Part shown: piece by piece, positions 38,906 to 53,413 of the stretch
How the letters are laid out: every line of letters starts with the position of its first letter
Position numbering within the stretch: the first letter of the stretch is position 1
Assembly (NCBI GenBank): GCA_016806645.1
Contig: JACSYO010002063.1
Coordinates: 460,001-524,000, forward strand
From: Ophiodon elongatus
Taxonomy: Eukaryota > Chordata > Actinopteri > Perciformes > Hexagrammidae
Reading direction: 5' to 3'
DNA length: 64,000 nt
Notes under the pieces: model-generated
Seen by the model: the letters and a program-made list of their open reading frames with translations, nothing else
Told to the model about the DNA's origin: nothing
The model's database searches: none
Position numbers and translations under genes: made by a program

Positions 38906-39639
38906 CCCCCATGGTGCCTGGAGCTAAGCCAAAGCTTCTTATCTGTTAATCAGTGTGGATGGAATTACATTATAGTAATAAATAAATAGCTGGAGAGTGT
39001 GTTGTTGGCGTTGTCCATTTCAGCAGCTTATCAACGTTGTCATGCCAACGTCCTGCTGATGAATTAACCTGTAGTCTCATAAAGCCACAGTTTGTCCCTC
39101 AGGAACCGCCTTCATTACTTTTCTACTTACAGGATTTAGTGCAGGACACCCTTTGATGCACAGCGGTGAGGATATGGATTCTTTACAGCAGCTACTGTAA
39201 TATTAAACTATTGTATTTAATCTCCTTGACACAAACTCATTGAAAGTCCCCCAGCCTTAATGAGGCGTCCTTCAATAAAATGTATTTTTGTAAATCTGTA
39301 ACTTCTAATACGACTTGTGAGGTCTTTACTGACAAAGCTTTTCTGGATAAGCATCCATTCCACATTTATCTTTAGATGTATTATGAGACGCACAACTGCA
39401 AATCTATGGGACACATGGTTAAAAAATAATATGTTAATAAGCGCTATAGGATAAAGCAACAACCTTTCTATCAACTCTGTAGCTGACGTTATAACATTCT
39501 CACAATGAGAATGCAAACGCTGATATTTATCAAGTATTTTTAGCCTGTTAACATATTAATTAACATTTGGTCCTTTGTATAACTAAAGCTAAAGGGAATA
39601 TAGTTTTCAGATATTTGGTCCTGAACCTAAATCTTGAGC

Positions 39640-39880
39640 TGATGATGGCACCAAATTAAAAAGTCGGGATCACGAAAGATTTCGCAATTCATCCCGAGAG
39701 GAACCGTGAATGTTTGCACCAGACGCAACGACGATCCATCAAATAGTTGCACAGAAATTTGACCTATAAGCACAAATGTGCATCTCAAGGTGGCGCTAGA
39801 GGGAACGTCAGGGCTTCACCACCAGTTACCATGGTTCATCCTCTGGGCACCATGAATGTGGAAAAACTAAATGGCAATCT
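39640..39880 (+). repeat. Teleost interspersed repeat (GGTGGCGCTAGAGG type)
   Basis: Contains AAGGTGGCGCTAGAGGGAAC, then GTCAGGG and TTCATCCTCTGGGCACCATG, a phrase order I know well from a repeat scattered through fish genomes. A GATCCATCAAATAGTTG piece lies before these blocks. Old, diverged copy; no ORF. Confidence 0.65.
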
Positions 39881-40717
39881 GTAATATATAAAATGTACTT
39901 GGACTGAACATTCAGGAATAATACAGATGTGATATATTTTTGACAGAAGATTGCCTTCACAGCTGAGTTATAGTCACCAGTACGAGGATATTGTACGGTT
40001 AGAGAAATATGTTCGTGTTTTCTTGTTCGGCAGGAGATTGCATCCAGTTTGTTTTTCCTCTTTTTTTCCTTTACTCTCTTCTCGTGTGAGGCGCGGTGCT
40101 GCCAGATTGTCTTGGCATGGGGTGGGATGGATTACGTGTGTGTGTGTGTGTGTGTGCGGTCGCTCCTTACCTCCTTAAGAATAGATTACTACTCCGGTCT
40201 GGGCGTCCGGGAGTAACAAGAGGAAGCCACTGAAACACTCAACGGCACAGCATGGAGATGCTGCCGTTGTGTGAGTATTTGAGTGAATATAATCATGTGA
40301 TCCCACGATTGTTTGATGCAAAGTGACACAAGAAAATCCAATATTAACGCTAATAATGTATTTTTAATAACTGCTGCAAATACGTGCTGTCCTTATTGTG
40401 CAAATGTCCCATATTTACTCTCCTTTTAGCGTATTGTCTCCATCAGCTGAACTCCCACTATGAGAGCAGCGAGAGGGAAGAACTGCAGTCAGATGATATG
40501 AAAAATATACATTATGGCTAATTTAAGTCAGTTATGAAGCAAAACATTTTAGACATTCTGCTTGTTCCAGCTCCTCAAGTGTATGCTGATATTCATATAT
40601 GTTTAATTTACATCCCTTAATGATTCCAAATGCTTTTGGAAGCTTTGCCAAGAATATATAATGTAGTATAAATTTGGCCAAATATATTTAGAGCCTTAAA
40701 CAGTCCCGTTTTAAGGC

Positions 40718-40972
40718 AGGGTTGGTAATCTTGAGAAACTAGCAAGAGTAAGCAAGCTTTAAAAAAGCTCTAAAAGTCATTAAATCTCTGACACCCTGCC
40801 CCTCCAAAGCCACTCTCCCAAAACCATCATTAGTAACGTAAACAACGAACATGGCTATTAATACTCACAGCGGTTAAATTTTGTATCATTGAACCTATCG
40901 ACTGCTGTCTGGATGTAAACAGTGTTTCAACAAACACAACAAACTATGTCTTTGGAGAAGATTACCAACCCT
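40718..40972. mobile_element. MITE-like element with 15-bp terminal inverted repeats
   Basis: AGGGTTGGTAATCTT at 40718-40732 and its exact complement at 40958-40972 bound a 255-base non-coding element. Size and inverted ends suggest a non-autonomous DNA transposon; I recall similar GGGTTGGTAATC-ended repeats in fish. I see no convincing target-site duplication, so the superfamily is open. Confidence 0.65.
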
Positions 40973-41101
40973 TCAGCTTTGATTTTAAATTGGGACTCCC
41001 AAATATATCTGAATCAAACTGGACTTGTAATCAGTTTGCAATTGTAGATGTCCTCAAGTGGAACTGCCTCCAACACTAACCCCAAAAGACCCACTTTCAT
41101 G

Positions 41102-41103
<2 letters not shown>

Positions 41104-41141
<38 letters not shown>

Positions 41142-41179
41142 ATGTTTGAGAGAGAGCGAGAGAGAGAGAGAGAGAGAGA
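41104..41179. repeat. (TG)n plus (GA)n compound microsatellite
   Basis: About 36 bases of TG, a short spacer, then a GA run to 41179. Confidence 0.93.
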
Positions 41180-41241
41180 TGGAAATGGAATTAGTGACAG
41201 TCATCAAGATTTAGAGTAATTTGCTCGATGGGTTGGATGCA

Positions 41242-41330
41242 CTCTCTCTCTCTCTTTCTCTCTCTCAAACACACACACACACACACACACACAGCCTTTG
41301 CATGGCACTGGCTTTAATGTCTCTGTCTGG

Positions 41331-41365
<35 letters not shown>

Positions 41366-41396
41366 TGTGTGTGTATATGTGTGTGTGTGTGTGTAC

Positions 41397-41430
<34 letters not shown>
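41242..41430. repeat. CT, CA and TG microsatellite cluster
   Basis: CT run, CA run at about 41270-41293, unique DNA to about 41330, then a long TG tract with TACG and TATA interruptions to 41430. Confidence 0.93.
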
Positions 41431-41500
41431 AAACTGCAAAGATGCACTCAGACACGAAGATGATATAAAAACATAGATGGAAGACAAAAATCATGAGCAT

Positions 41501-42777
<1,277 letters not shown>

Positions 42778-42973
42778 TGAGTGTGTGAGGTGTCGTCACG
42801 CGTGCAGTTTTCCTCGTGTTTCCAGAGTGTCTACGTGCAGGCGGTATCTAACACACAAGGATGCCAGTGCATGAAGAATATGACCCCTTCCCTACTCTGC
42901 AGTCTTTTAATCCCTCTGAGCGACGCGGCTTTGGACATGCAGAGGATCCAGCACTCATTCATTTTCTCTTTCC

Positions 42974-43006
<33 letters not shown>

Positions 43007-43168
43007 TCTCTCTCCCTCCATCTCTCCTCTTTTTCTTCCTCCCGCTTGAACATCAAGTGCCGTTACACAAGCGTGCCTCATTTCAGCTTTCCCACAATTC
43101 CCTCCCCTCCCTTCCCTCCCATCTTTCTTCCTCTTGTCAAGTATGAAGTCATTCCTCAACCTCAAAAA

Positions 43169-43185
43169 AAAAAAAAAAAAAAAAA
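43169..43185. repeat. Poly-A run
   Basis: Homopolymer A tract of about 20 bases; similar runs occur near 43580 (T) and 44175 (A). Confidence 0.8.
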
Positions 43186-43700
43186 GAGTCACGAGCGCAG
43201 GGTCACGGCTGTTATGATTTATGCATCGACCTGCGATGGCGAGATGTCTTGTATTTTAGTTTGAATAACAATTATTGATGAGCTCCGTGCACGCGCGTAT
43301 TAAACGCGATGTTGCATCTGGCAGAGAGGGCGCGCGCCTGAGTTTGGGGTTTTCCTGGGACATGTTGGAAAACCGCAGGTTCAGCATGGGTTCACCGGAG
43401 ACCGTCTGAATTAGCGGTTTAAACCAATCCCCGAAGCCACTGACTCAGCCGGGCTAGTATACTCTTGAATTATTGAGTGAATAAATGTCAGCCAGTTCAC
43501 GAAGTAAACGATGTGGAGAAACATGGCAGAAGATGAGTCGTCTTCTTCTTCTTGCTGACAAAAGGCTCTTGAGTGTGATTTTTTTTTTTTTTTTTGCCGA
43601 GTTGCGAAAAAAAATGAAGTGATTTGGGAAGTTCTTGTTCTGAAAAAGCAATGTTTTTTTGTCGGTCGGAGGGTTAGTTGGAGTCGCGCGCTTTGGTGTT

Positions 43701-43726
43701 AAATGCTGAACGATTGCTCAGCATTT
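43701..43726. promoter_or_regulatory. Inverted TGCTGA half-sites (MARE-like) in connexin intron
   Basis: AAATGCTGA and TCAGCATTT form a perfect 9-base inverted repeat around 8 bases, about 0.9 kb inside the intron. TGCTGA is the extended half-site of large-Maf factors, but a normal MARE has its half-sites adjacent, so binding is doubtful. Confidence 0.3.
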
Positions 43727-43898
43727 GCCCCCCCCACCCCACCCCCACCCCCACCCCCCTTCATTCATGAGACACTGGAGGAGCAGTGGTGTCGCTCATC
43801 AACTGGACTAGTCATCCTGGCTGCAGGGTCCTACGAGAGCGAGAAAAGAGACAGAAAGAGGGGGTTGAAAAATGAAATCCCCAAAGGAAATCGAGGAA

Positions 43899-43905
<7 letters not shown>

Positions 43906-43947
<42 letters not shown>
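43906..43947. repeat. (GA)n microsatellite
   Basis: GA run of about 20 units. Confidence 0.93.
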
Positions 43948-43949
<2 letters not shown>

Positions 43950-45408
43950 TGGTTTGCAAAGTAGAGGCACAGAGTGCGAGATGTGAGAGACGGGAGGCAT
44001 GATGATGACGGGGAGTAAGAAAGACGAGGGAGCGGTTATTCACAGAGAAGCGAGCAGACACATGGCCTCGGTCTGCAGGGCGTTGGGAGGGAGCCAAGAG
44101 GACTGTCTCGTCACGAGATGGTGCTGCGTGTCACGACCCGCGCGCGTGGGGGCAACCAGGACACCCGGCAGGCAAAAAAAAAAAAAAAAAAAAAAAAAGG
44201 CCTCAGATCACGGACTATGATTATGTCATTTGTCCAGAGAGTTGAAATGTTTCATAATGAGGAGAGGGAACCGGTCACACTTTGACGCCATCAGCCATGT
44301 GCAGTTTCACTTGCATTGGTTCAGGCTCAATACTTTTGGTTTCCATTTCCACAAACCTTGAAGACACTAGGATGTTCACACTGTTTCAGTAAATCAGTGA
44401 ATTACAAGTTTTGAACTTCTTTCTGAGAAAACTGAGGCTGTGGGTTGTAGCGATTGTTGCAGACTCTCAATCTCGTTGTGTTGTCGAAGTCAACGCACAA
44501 TAATGCTAAAACGTGCATTCATAGTTGTTACAGTTGGTCATTAATGTGGCAATTCTTACGATTTCAGTCCTCGTTGATTCAGAATTAGTGCATTGTTCCA
44601 TTTATTGTGAAGTATTTACAATGGAGGAAAACTGTAATGCTGCATTTTTGTCGTGTCGCCCGCCCAGTTCATAATACTGCAAATACATAAATATTGCAAC
44701 ACTTTCATCAGTGGGCCACATACGTTCAATCATCATCTTCGAGATTGCCACTTGAAGCATTCAATCTCAGTTCCACAGCTGTAAACCGACATATTGACTA
44801 ACTGTCCAATTTGGTTGTCCGCTCCTCGTGGAAGTCATACTGACTCCACAAAGAGAATTACATTTATGGTTCCCAAGGTACTTCACTTGCTTCGCCCACC
44901 TTCCCGTCCAAAGACTTCGTAACGTCATCCAGTTGAAAGTCTCGCCTACAAACCAACTTGTAAAGACTACGGCCTATGTGACATTTTTCCAACTTTTCCA
45001 GTTTGGAAACCAGGATAAACAAAGGGGAGGATGTCCTTCATGGTAATTATTTATCTCCTAAATATCGTTAAAGGGAAGCTCTCCTAATCACTTAGTGATA
45101 ATATGAAAAGAGCCGGTCAGCCCGTATACGTGCCTTCCCCGCTAACTGGCTTTTCTACGGCTCAAAACCATCTAATCTGTGACGTCGCTGCTGCTGACAT
45201 GAATTTTTATAAACGCACGCTAATACTCCCTCAATCCTAAAACCTATTGGTCCCTCCGCTGCGATCTCATTGGTCGGCACAGGTGCCGTCCTGCGTGAGG
45301 AAGCACCCAGGCAGGTTGCTGTCCCCGGGGCGACGCCGGCGATGTGCTCTCGTGAGCCCACCACTACAACAGCCCTACAGGCCCGAGTGCATTGGTCATA
45401 CACATGAG

Positions 45409-45412
<4 letters not shown>

Positions 45413-45465
<53 letters not shown>
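45413..45465. repeat. (CA)n microsatellite
   Basis: Pure CA run of about 26 units. Confidence 0.95.
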
Positions 45466-45466
<1 letters not shown>

Positions 45467-45955
45467 CAGGGGGAATATATCACTTGTTGCTCGTGTATAA
45501 GATTACAAACGGCTCCGGAGATGGCCTTCTGCGGTCAGGGTTGGTGTGTGCGTGTGCACAGACTGTGTGTGAAACGTGAGCTTCTGTGTACTTTGTGGGG
45601 GTTTTCTGTCCCGTCTGCGAGCGCCTGTTTGTGTATTCACCTGCTCCCCGTGATTAATTCCTGCCATTACGGGCAGTGTGGCGCGTGCAAATCGACTTGG
45701 ACCAATCTGATGGACTGTGGGACTCCTCAGGCAGCGCGATGAAGCGCGATGAAGTGCTCTCTACCTAACTACTGTCAACACATCACCGTGGGCCCGCTCC
45801 CGAAGGCTACAGCCCCATATGTGAGCGGCCATTGGTCGGAGTGGGAACGCGAAACCTGCATGTGCACCCTCCCATTGATATTGAACTCCAATAATGGATT
45901 GGAAAGAGGAGCCTGATAGAAGAGAGACAGGGCCCTTTATGAGACAGTCTTTAGG

Positions 45956-45985
45956 CATGAGTCCATTAAAACAAATGGACTCATG
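45956..45985. repeat. Perfect 12-bp inverted repeat
   Basis: CATGAGTCCATT, a six-base loop AAAACA, then AATGGACTCATG. Could form a 12-bp hairpin. Confidence 0.85.
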
Positions 45986-46147
45986 GGTTGCAGCGACTGG
46001 AATGTCCATGAGAGTAATTAGCAGCCCAAATATTTATTCTGGTTAAGAGAGCTGTGGTTAAACACCTGGGGGGACTGATGCAAGTCAAAGGGAGCATTCA
46101 CAACTAGTGTTCCTTTAACTTACAAAGCTGAGTGAGAACTATAAACT

Positions 46148-46149
<2 letters not shown>

Positions 46150-46183
<34 letters not shown>
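46150..46183. repeat. (TC)n microsatellite
   Basis: TC run of about 17 units. Confidence 0.93.
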
Positions 46184-46189
<6 letters not shown>

Positions 46190-46469
46190 AAATATCTCCG
46201 ATATAAGTTGACTTGCACGATGGACCCCCTTTTTCCAGAACTGGCATTTGGAAAAAATTACTAAAACACTTTCAGACCAGTCCCGTTGGGAAAGTACTAC
46301 AACACAATACTATACCATTAATAGGTAATGCTGATCCTTAAAGCCCTTTTTTCTTCTGAAAGTTACACATGAAATACTTCAGTTAAAAGCAGAACAAAGG
46401 TCCCGCATTTACGTTGCTCATCTATCAGTCACAATGTCTTTCTTCAGACTTGAGTCTTTTTCTATTTTT

Positions 46470-46890
46470 GAATCATGACGACAGACTGTCGGTAGTCACA
46501 GTGACGTCACCTATTGTTTTGTAGACAGCCGTTTTGGAGCCTTGAGTTTGGCATTTTTTGCCGTCGCCATCTTGGTGAGGGTTAAATTTCGAAGAGGAAA
46601 ACACGGACAACTCAGACAGGACAACGCTGTGTTAGCGACCTGTCAATCAAAGGTAGCATAGCCTGCTTTATGGTCTATTTGACTCTAAATGGACCATAAT
46701 TTACTAAATGAACATCATGCTGCATTGAAGAAGACTTGAAACTAGAGATTGAACCATAAACTCATGTTTACAATGTTTACTGAGGGAATAAATCAAGAGA
46801 GAAGTAGAGTCATTTTCTCATAGACTTCTATACAATCTGACTTATTTTTTTGCGACCGGAGGAGTCGCCCCCTGCTGGCCAGAAGAGAGA
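46470..46890 (+). repeat. Teleost interspersed repeat (AGTGACGTCACC...GCCATCTTGG type)
   Basis: Contains CAGTGACGTCACCTATTG, GCCGTTTTGGAGCCTTGAG, GCCGTCGCCATCTTGG and CCTGTCAATCAAAGG, and ends near GTCGCCCCCTGCTGGCC. I recall this order from a repeat common in fish genomes. No ORF; copy diverged. Confidence 0.6.
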
Positions 46891-49800
46891 ATGCAAGTGT
46901 GGCTTCGCACAACTGAGTTGTATACACGAAAAGGTGTCAGAAGACGTACAGAGTGAACCTCTAGACCTGTTTAAAGTGGCTGTGATTGTTGGAATGTCTG
47001 TTTTGGATCAGTTGTTCCACAAATTGTCAGCTACGCCTCTCTTCAATTCCTCTGTGAGAAAGTGGGTTTCAGACGCCGTCGTCGTCGAGCACTTTGCAGC
47101 ACACCGAGGCCTTGAAACTGCTTTTAAGCACTACGAGAGCTTGTTAAAATACAGTCCTTGCAGCTGTAGTTCACCAGATAGAAGAAGGTTTGCTTATATC
47201 TCAGCATGCCTTTGCAAGTGTGCGCTTCACACGAGGTGATCAAGAGTGTGTGGAGGTGGGTTTCTGCAAAAGCTCTGCACCTCTTTCTTGAATAAGCCAG
47301 CTCGCTCAGCACGACTGCTCAGCACGGCTCCCCTGAGTCAAATGAGTGTTGCAACTCCAGACCCATCAGCTCGTCTGTCTAAGGCGTGTGTGTGTCTGTG
47401 TGTGTGTGTGTGTGTGCCACATGCACTCTTTCAGCAAAGCACACGCAGCCAAATCCAATATTATTTTAGTGAGCAGTGTGTACAGCGCGTGTCCGCGTTT
47501 GTTGACGTGTTACAGCTCCGTCGTCACATGACCTTTAGAACATCGTGCGTTTCTTTCCCAGCGCGTCCCCGCGGAGCGCTCGGCGACCCCCACGGAGGTG
47601 ATGGATGATTTTGTTTGTGCAAAAGGAGCCTTATCTGACAAACGCGTGCTACGTTGCGGAGAAGAGGAAAGCGAGAACGGGGCTGTGTGTGATACCGACA
47701 GAATCCCCAGAGAGGGTGTTAAAAAAGACACTTACAGAAGGCCAAGAGAGACCTCTGTACATCTATCCCCTCCGTCCCTCCATGGCTCTGCTTTCACACT
47801 TCCCCTTCCATATGCAATGACTCTCCGGGATGCTGGCGGCTGTAATGTCAGCGCCTTCTCCGTGCTGCCGTGAGAAACCAGTGATTAAAAGGACCTCACA
47901 CATTCCATCGGGAGATTATGAATGGGAGGAAGATGCATGGAATTCCCGCTGCATCTCAGAATTATCTTTTGGTACAAAATACACCGCCGATAAAACCTCA
48001 AATTATGCACTTTTTATCGAGTGAAATAATCACAGTGTCAGAGATGAGATCGTTATTGAGCATTAGAGTTCATGTCAGCGCTGATAGATTGATCTGCTCC
48101 AGCTGTGCTGCTGGAGATACACACATCCTGGAAATGAGCCCGGCAGCAGGGAAGAGCTGCTGTGTAGCAGCTTGCAGCCTTTTCATGACTGGAGTACTAC
48201 AACCAGCCTCCATAGGGACCGCCGGAGACGCACAGTTGTAGCTGGGGGAGAAAAAGAGAGAGCAACTGCATGTAATTATGCAGCTCATGTTCTCATTTCT
48301 TTCTGCTTACGCCCCCCCCCCCCCATCATCTTCTCTCAGCTACTTATTCTCTTCTCCCTTGATCCTCACGGTCCACGTATGCGAAGGCCAGGGGGTGACG
48401 TGGTGTAATTGACTCTTATTGGATGTTTATGTGTGTGTTCATCAGCCACTAACGTTAGGAGATAAGCCTCCTTCTTCATCCCGTGTTAACAGACCTGGAA
48501 GACAATAACACGGATGACGATAGAGAAGAGAGAGAGGGATGAATGGATAAAGATAGAGAGATTAGGGCAAGCGGAGGGGTCCGAGTTCCGACAGGTTTCA
48601 CCTTGAAGGGCCTCGGGGAGAAACCGTCTCTGGCAGGGTGACTCAGTGAGGCTTACAGGTTTAGCGTTATCACCTCGCTGGAGGACAGAGCAGGTCAGCG
48701 TCACAACCGGAGGGGTAGTTTAACCCGGACATTACCTCACGCGCACAAACACACGAGAGCAAGCCGACAAAAAATAGCCACTTGAACCAGTCATTTAGTC
48801 GTGTGCTCATTCATGATACACGTTTACATTTTCATCGATATATAGAATTGGAACAGAGGCCTTGGAGTGATTTTGGTGAAACGCTTGGATTGATTATTCC
48901 GTTGCCTTTACTTTTTTTAATAAAAGTTATGCTTTTGTGAAGTGGAAATGGAGTTGAAAGCAGGATCCAGTTTGAAAACTCATTCCCTGCCGGTGCATTC
49001 AAGGACCTGTGATCAGCTGTGACATCAAAGGAGTAAGAATCTCCCGCCAAGATCCACAGTTCGCTGTCAGATGATCAATACAGGAACACGCCGACACGGA
49101 AAGCATGTCCTTGTTCGCTTCTGCGTTACCACACGGCGAAGATGTTCCCAAGCGAGTTTTACATCTCTGCAAGATGATTTCCATAACTTGTTGACGTGAG
49201 CTATATGCAAAGGGATATGTCGCTGAAGTATTCGTTAAAAAGAAAATGTTAGATGCCAGCTTTATTGGAAAGTTAAGGCCTAATAAGGCAGGTGATTTCA
49301 TGTCAAGTCGTGCAACCATGAATTATTAATGTGAGTGTAGTCACTCTGTGCCGCGGGCAACACAGTTTCTCTTCGCATTAATCTTCTTTGATCAACACCA
49401 ACATGACAGGGCGGTTAAACACCCAACGTCACTCTTTGGTTTTCACATTAGACTCTTGACTTGTAACTGTCTCCCTTAAAACAACGACAGATAGGAACCA
49501 AAAGCACCGTGAGGCGAGGGGACGCGAATAAGTAACCCACGCTTAGACAATAATAATAAACATCGTGGAGCCAAAAACTGTGGTTTAATGATAAAGAAAT
49601 GTAAAGCTGAAGTGGCTGCACTCGCTCGTACACTTTGTATTATCGGACTCTCTTATGCAGTCAGATACAAACAAAACTACATAAAATATGAGGGATAAAA
49701 GACAAATAGCCAACTTTGATCTCTGTTTGGTGCAAAGCAACGGTGCGGCGTTTGAAGTTGTTCTCAGCTGGGTCTGTATTTGTGTGAGCTCGTGGCTTTG

Positions 49801-49932
49801 AGATCCTTTTCTTATTTATAAAACCTGCTTTTATCACTCGTGACTAACAGCATTTCAATGTCGGCACCATAAAGTTGACATACTCGTTTGGTTTTGATTG
49901 TTTGTCTGCTGACGTTCTGATAAAATCGCCAC

Positions 49933-49934
<2 letters not shown>

Positions 49935-50001
<67 letters not shown>
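49935..50001. repeat. (CT)n microsatellite
   Basis: Uninterrupted CT run of about 33 units. Confidence 0.95.
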
Positions 50002-50003
<2 letters not shown>

Positions 50004-50162
50004 GCCGCCTCACTCAATCTCTCTGTTTGAAGATGACAAGAACTTCTTCCATTGATTTATCCTCCTCATCCCCGCCCGCCTAAACTCCCATCATCGGTCA
50101 CATCTTCACACTTTGTGACTCTCTGTGGTCTCTCATGAACAAGCTGACATTCATCTCTTTTG

Positions 50163-50165
<3 letters not shown>

Positions 50166-50213
<48 letters not shown>
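50166..50213. repeat. (TG)n microsatellite
   Basis: Pure TG run of about 24 units. Confidence 0.95.
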
Positions 50214-50215
<2 letters not shown>

Positions 50216-50378
50216 CGACGGTTCCTCAGAGGCATTATCAGCTTGTGCACAGTGTGATTTACTCAACACGAGTAAAATAAAATCGTGAGTGCACACAAGT
50301 CGCACCTTGCTGAAGCACACACCGCCTCCACCAGGACCAACAGGCTAAAAGGAGACATCTGATTCATTGCTCCCCTCG

Positions 50379-50381
<3 letters not shown>

Positions 50382-50440
<59 letters not shown>
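50382..50440. repeat. (CA)n microsatellite
   Basis: CA run of about 29 units. Another CA tract follows at 50528-50603 and a shorter one at 50683-50710, so four dinucleotide arrays crowd within 550 bases. Confidence 0.95.
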
Positions 50441-50444
<4 letters not shown>

Positions 50445-50527
50445 GCCTCAACCAGATGGTCATCCAAACATGTGCGTAAGCAAACTTGCAGCGTGGTTAA
50501 TATATTTAGTCATTACTCAGGGGCATA

Positions 50528-50544
50528 AACACACACACACACAC

Positions 50545-50603
<59 letters not shown>
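50528..50603. repeat. (CA)n microsatellite
   Basis: CA run of about 37 units with one CG interruption. Confidence 0.95.
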
Positions 50604-50605
<2 letters not shown>

Positions 50606-51519
50606 TCCTGCCAAAGCTGTCACAGCACTCATCTTTGCATATGAGCAACCAGATAGAGTGTGACAATGCATTCACACCTCACTACACACACACACACACA
50701 CACACACACACGTACGCACATGATCCCATTCACAGATTGTCCAATTAAGCAGTGAATTCAAGTTGCGGTGAGTGCGTCTGACTCTCGGCAATATGCTTTA
50801 TTCACACAGCCCTCTTAGCCAATCATGAACAAGCTACTTGGTGGACAAACACAAGCGCTAACGACCAGTAGAGCGACTAGCATGGTATTTATGGGGGAAG
50901 CTCTCCCATCAGGCATCACCAGTGTCACATTATGAGGGGTTCTTGTCATATCAGATATAGGATAGAAATACTAAACCTCTACTGTATTTAGTACAGAATA
51001 AACAAATGAGATATAACGTGATAATAGTACAATAGTGTGGATATAATTATAATCAGTGAACGACGATTCAGCCTCTGGGCGCAAGGAGCCGATATTTCGG
51101 GCGTTCCGATGTGATATCCGTGATATACGATGACTTCCTCTTCTGTGCGCCTGTCATTGTTTATTGTTTACAGACTGATTTGCAACCTTAGCAATGAGAA
51201 CAAACACAATGAACCAACCTCCACAACGCCGAGGAGGGAATGTAATTATCTGTAAACTCATATCTCATATTCATGGACTACTTTATTGCCTTTGTACAAG
51301 CCCTGGAAAAAAAAGAAGTGAATTATTAAATGCGTCATGAAGAAACAAAATAAAGTTGATTTGGCTGCAAAATATGAGGATTTCTTTTTTTTTACTTCCT
51401 GTTTTCAAAGCATCAATTGGCCTTCGTTGTATAATCCCTAGACGTGTACATAGTGATTTTTTATCAGTGAACTATTTGTGACAGTCACGTGATCTGAAAA
51501 TTCAGAGACCACCTTCTCA

Positions 51520-51600
51520 CCCTTTTCCAGTCTTTGTGCTAAGCTAAGCTAACCGTCTTCTCCTGGTTTCAAGCCTTCAGGTGGCAAATCCTTTGTGGGG
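51520..51600. repeat. Interspersed repeat fragment (GTGCTAAGCTAAGCTAACC)
   Basis: CTTTGTGCTAAGCTAAGCTA followed by ACCGTCTTCTCCTGG is the core of a common teleost repeat, and another copy is at 57100-57345. Short, truncated piece. Confidence 0.55.
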
Positions 51601-52504
51601 AAATGAAGGTGTGAAAGAGTAGGGATGTATATTTAAATTTATAAGAAAACCACTGAAATGTTTGTTTATTTTTTTTATAGTCAATTTGTGATTATAATAA
51701 TTATTAATATTATTATAATTATTATTGGCCAGTTGTTGACGTTCTAATTACCAATTTTCTCCGACTTTAAGGACTTCTTGATTTAAAAGTTGAGATTGAA
51801 GTTGTCGATGTCACCCATCGGACCTCGTATTGAGATCAGCGCCAACTGCTATTTCCACGATTAAGAATTAAATCTTAGATTGAACTCTTTTACTCGCTGA
51901 ATTCTGAAATGTATCATTTCCTACACGTAAAAAAAACCAAAAACTCAATGAGCAAGAAACGAAATGTTCAAACGTGTAAAATAATAATCAAGACGTGTCA
52001 TTTAAATGGTCACATCATCTGTGTATAGTTATTTCCCATTTGAACTGAATGATGCATTAGATGTCTGATGCTCTTTAATTCATGGGCTGGCACACTTCTT
52101 GCAACCTCAGAAACCCTCACTGTACTCATAAACCCCATTTCATCAAACATGTATTTAATCAGATCAGTAAAAACACATTAAATACATTTTCTGCCTGATT
52201 TATTTTATTTATTTATTTATTTATTTTGTTTGTGAAAGTGCACTCTGAGATTCTTATGAATGAAGAGTGCGTTATAAATTAAATTTATTATTATTATTAT
52301 TATTAAATCCACATGTCAATGCACCTCAGAATATCTAAGCCTCCCCCGCGGGCCACGGTAGAATCTTCCACCAATCCTAAAGCAGAAATTAATAAAAAAT
52401 GAGATGTGATGTTTACTCAAATTTTTTAAAGTTGCAAATAGTAAAGCAAGAAATTAATACTTCAGTATGTACATTTTATTATCATACTGATACCCACTCT
52501 CAGT

Positions 52505-52880
52505 GGCGGAAGAAATACTCAAATATTTTACTTAATACCACAGTTTATAAATGTACAGTAACAAGTTAAAAGTACATCCGTATTAGCATCAAAACATACT
52601 TAAAAGTAAAAGTACTCATTGTGCTGAATGGCCCCTTCTCAGAATAATGTTTATTATGTCACTGGATTATAATTACTGATGCATTAACATGTGAATCACT
52701 AATGTTGCAGCTCAAATACTTTATATACCGCCGGCCATTTTAAATCTGTACTAAAACACCATCATTCATCAGTTGATTGATATTTTTGCATCAATAATCT
52801 CAATCTGCAAATTAAGATATCTGGAAATACTCAAGAAAAGTACCTAAAATTGTACCGAAGTACTTGAGTGACATTCCACC
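52505..52880. repeat. Teleost interspersed repeat (AAGTAAAAGTACTCAT type)
   Basis: Starts AGTGGCGGAAGAAATACTCA and carries AAAGTAAAAGTACTCATTGT, GGATTATAATTACTGATGC and, near its end, AAGTACTTGAGTGACATTCC. The recurring AGTA/TACT phrases are typical of a very frequent fish repeat. Confidence 0.65.
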
Positions 52881-53413
52881 ATGGCCCTCTAGATGCATTT
52901 GTGTATTTTTATTTCGTAGCGGCTTCAATTGGAGCCACTATTGCAGATGAAAAACACCATAATGATACGTATAAGAGTATTTTTTTGGGATGTTCCCTGC
53001 TCAGCCATGTGCTGTCTGCGTGTGTGTCATGGAGGCTCCCTGCATGTGCCAGAGCTGCTGATTTGGGTTGGAGTTTGGCACGGGAGAGTCGCGGTGGGCG
53101 GGGAGTTGGCGCAGACGCGGCGGCCCTAGCTCGGGATTGTCCAAAACCCACCGTTTTAATCCGGATTACGCCCATCATTTCTCTCCCGCTCTTTCTCTCT
53201 TTCTGTATTTCCATCCGTTGAATCCTCCTCCCTCCCTCCCTCCCTCCATCTCTCCTTCCCTTCCTCCCTCCCTCCTTTCCCACCCACGCATTCACTCCCT
53301 TCCTCTCCCCCACTGCTCTTTCTCCTGCTCACGCCTCACCCCTCCATCACAACCCCCCCCCCCACCCATCCCCTCCTCCCCAAAAAACAATATTGCTGCT
53401 CACTGGTTGTTCT

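Larger units (their letters stand above)
37711..41500. other. nop53 3' flank and intergenic DNA before the connexin gene
   Basis: The first canonical AATAAA after the nop53 stop is at 38434-38439, so the 3'UTR may be about 0.7 kb. The rest holds a (CA)n tract at about 38869-38902, two dispersed repeats (39640-39880 and 40718-40972) and TG/GA microsatellites. No coding exon was recognised. Confidence 0.45.
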
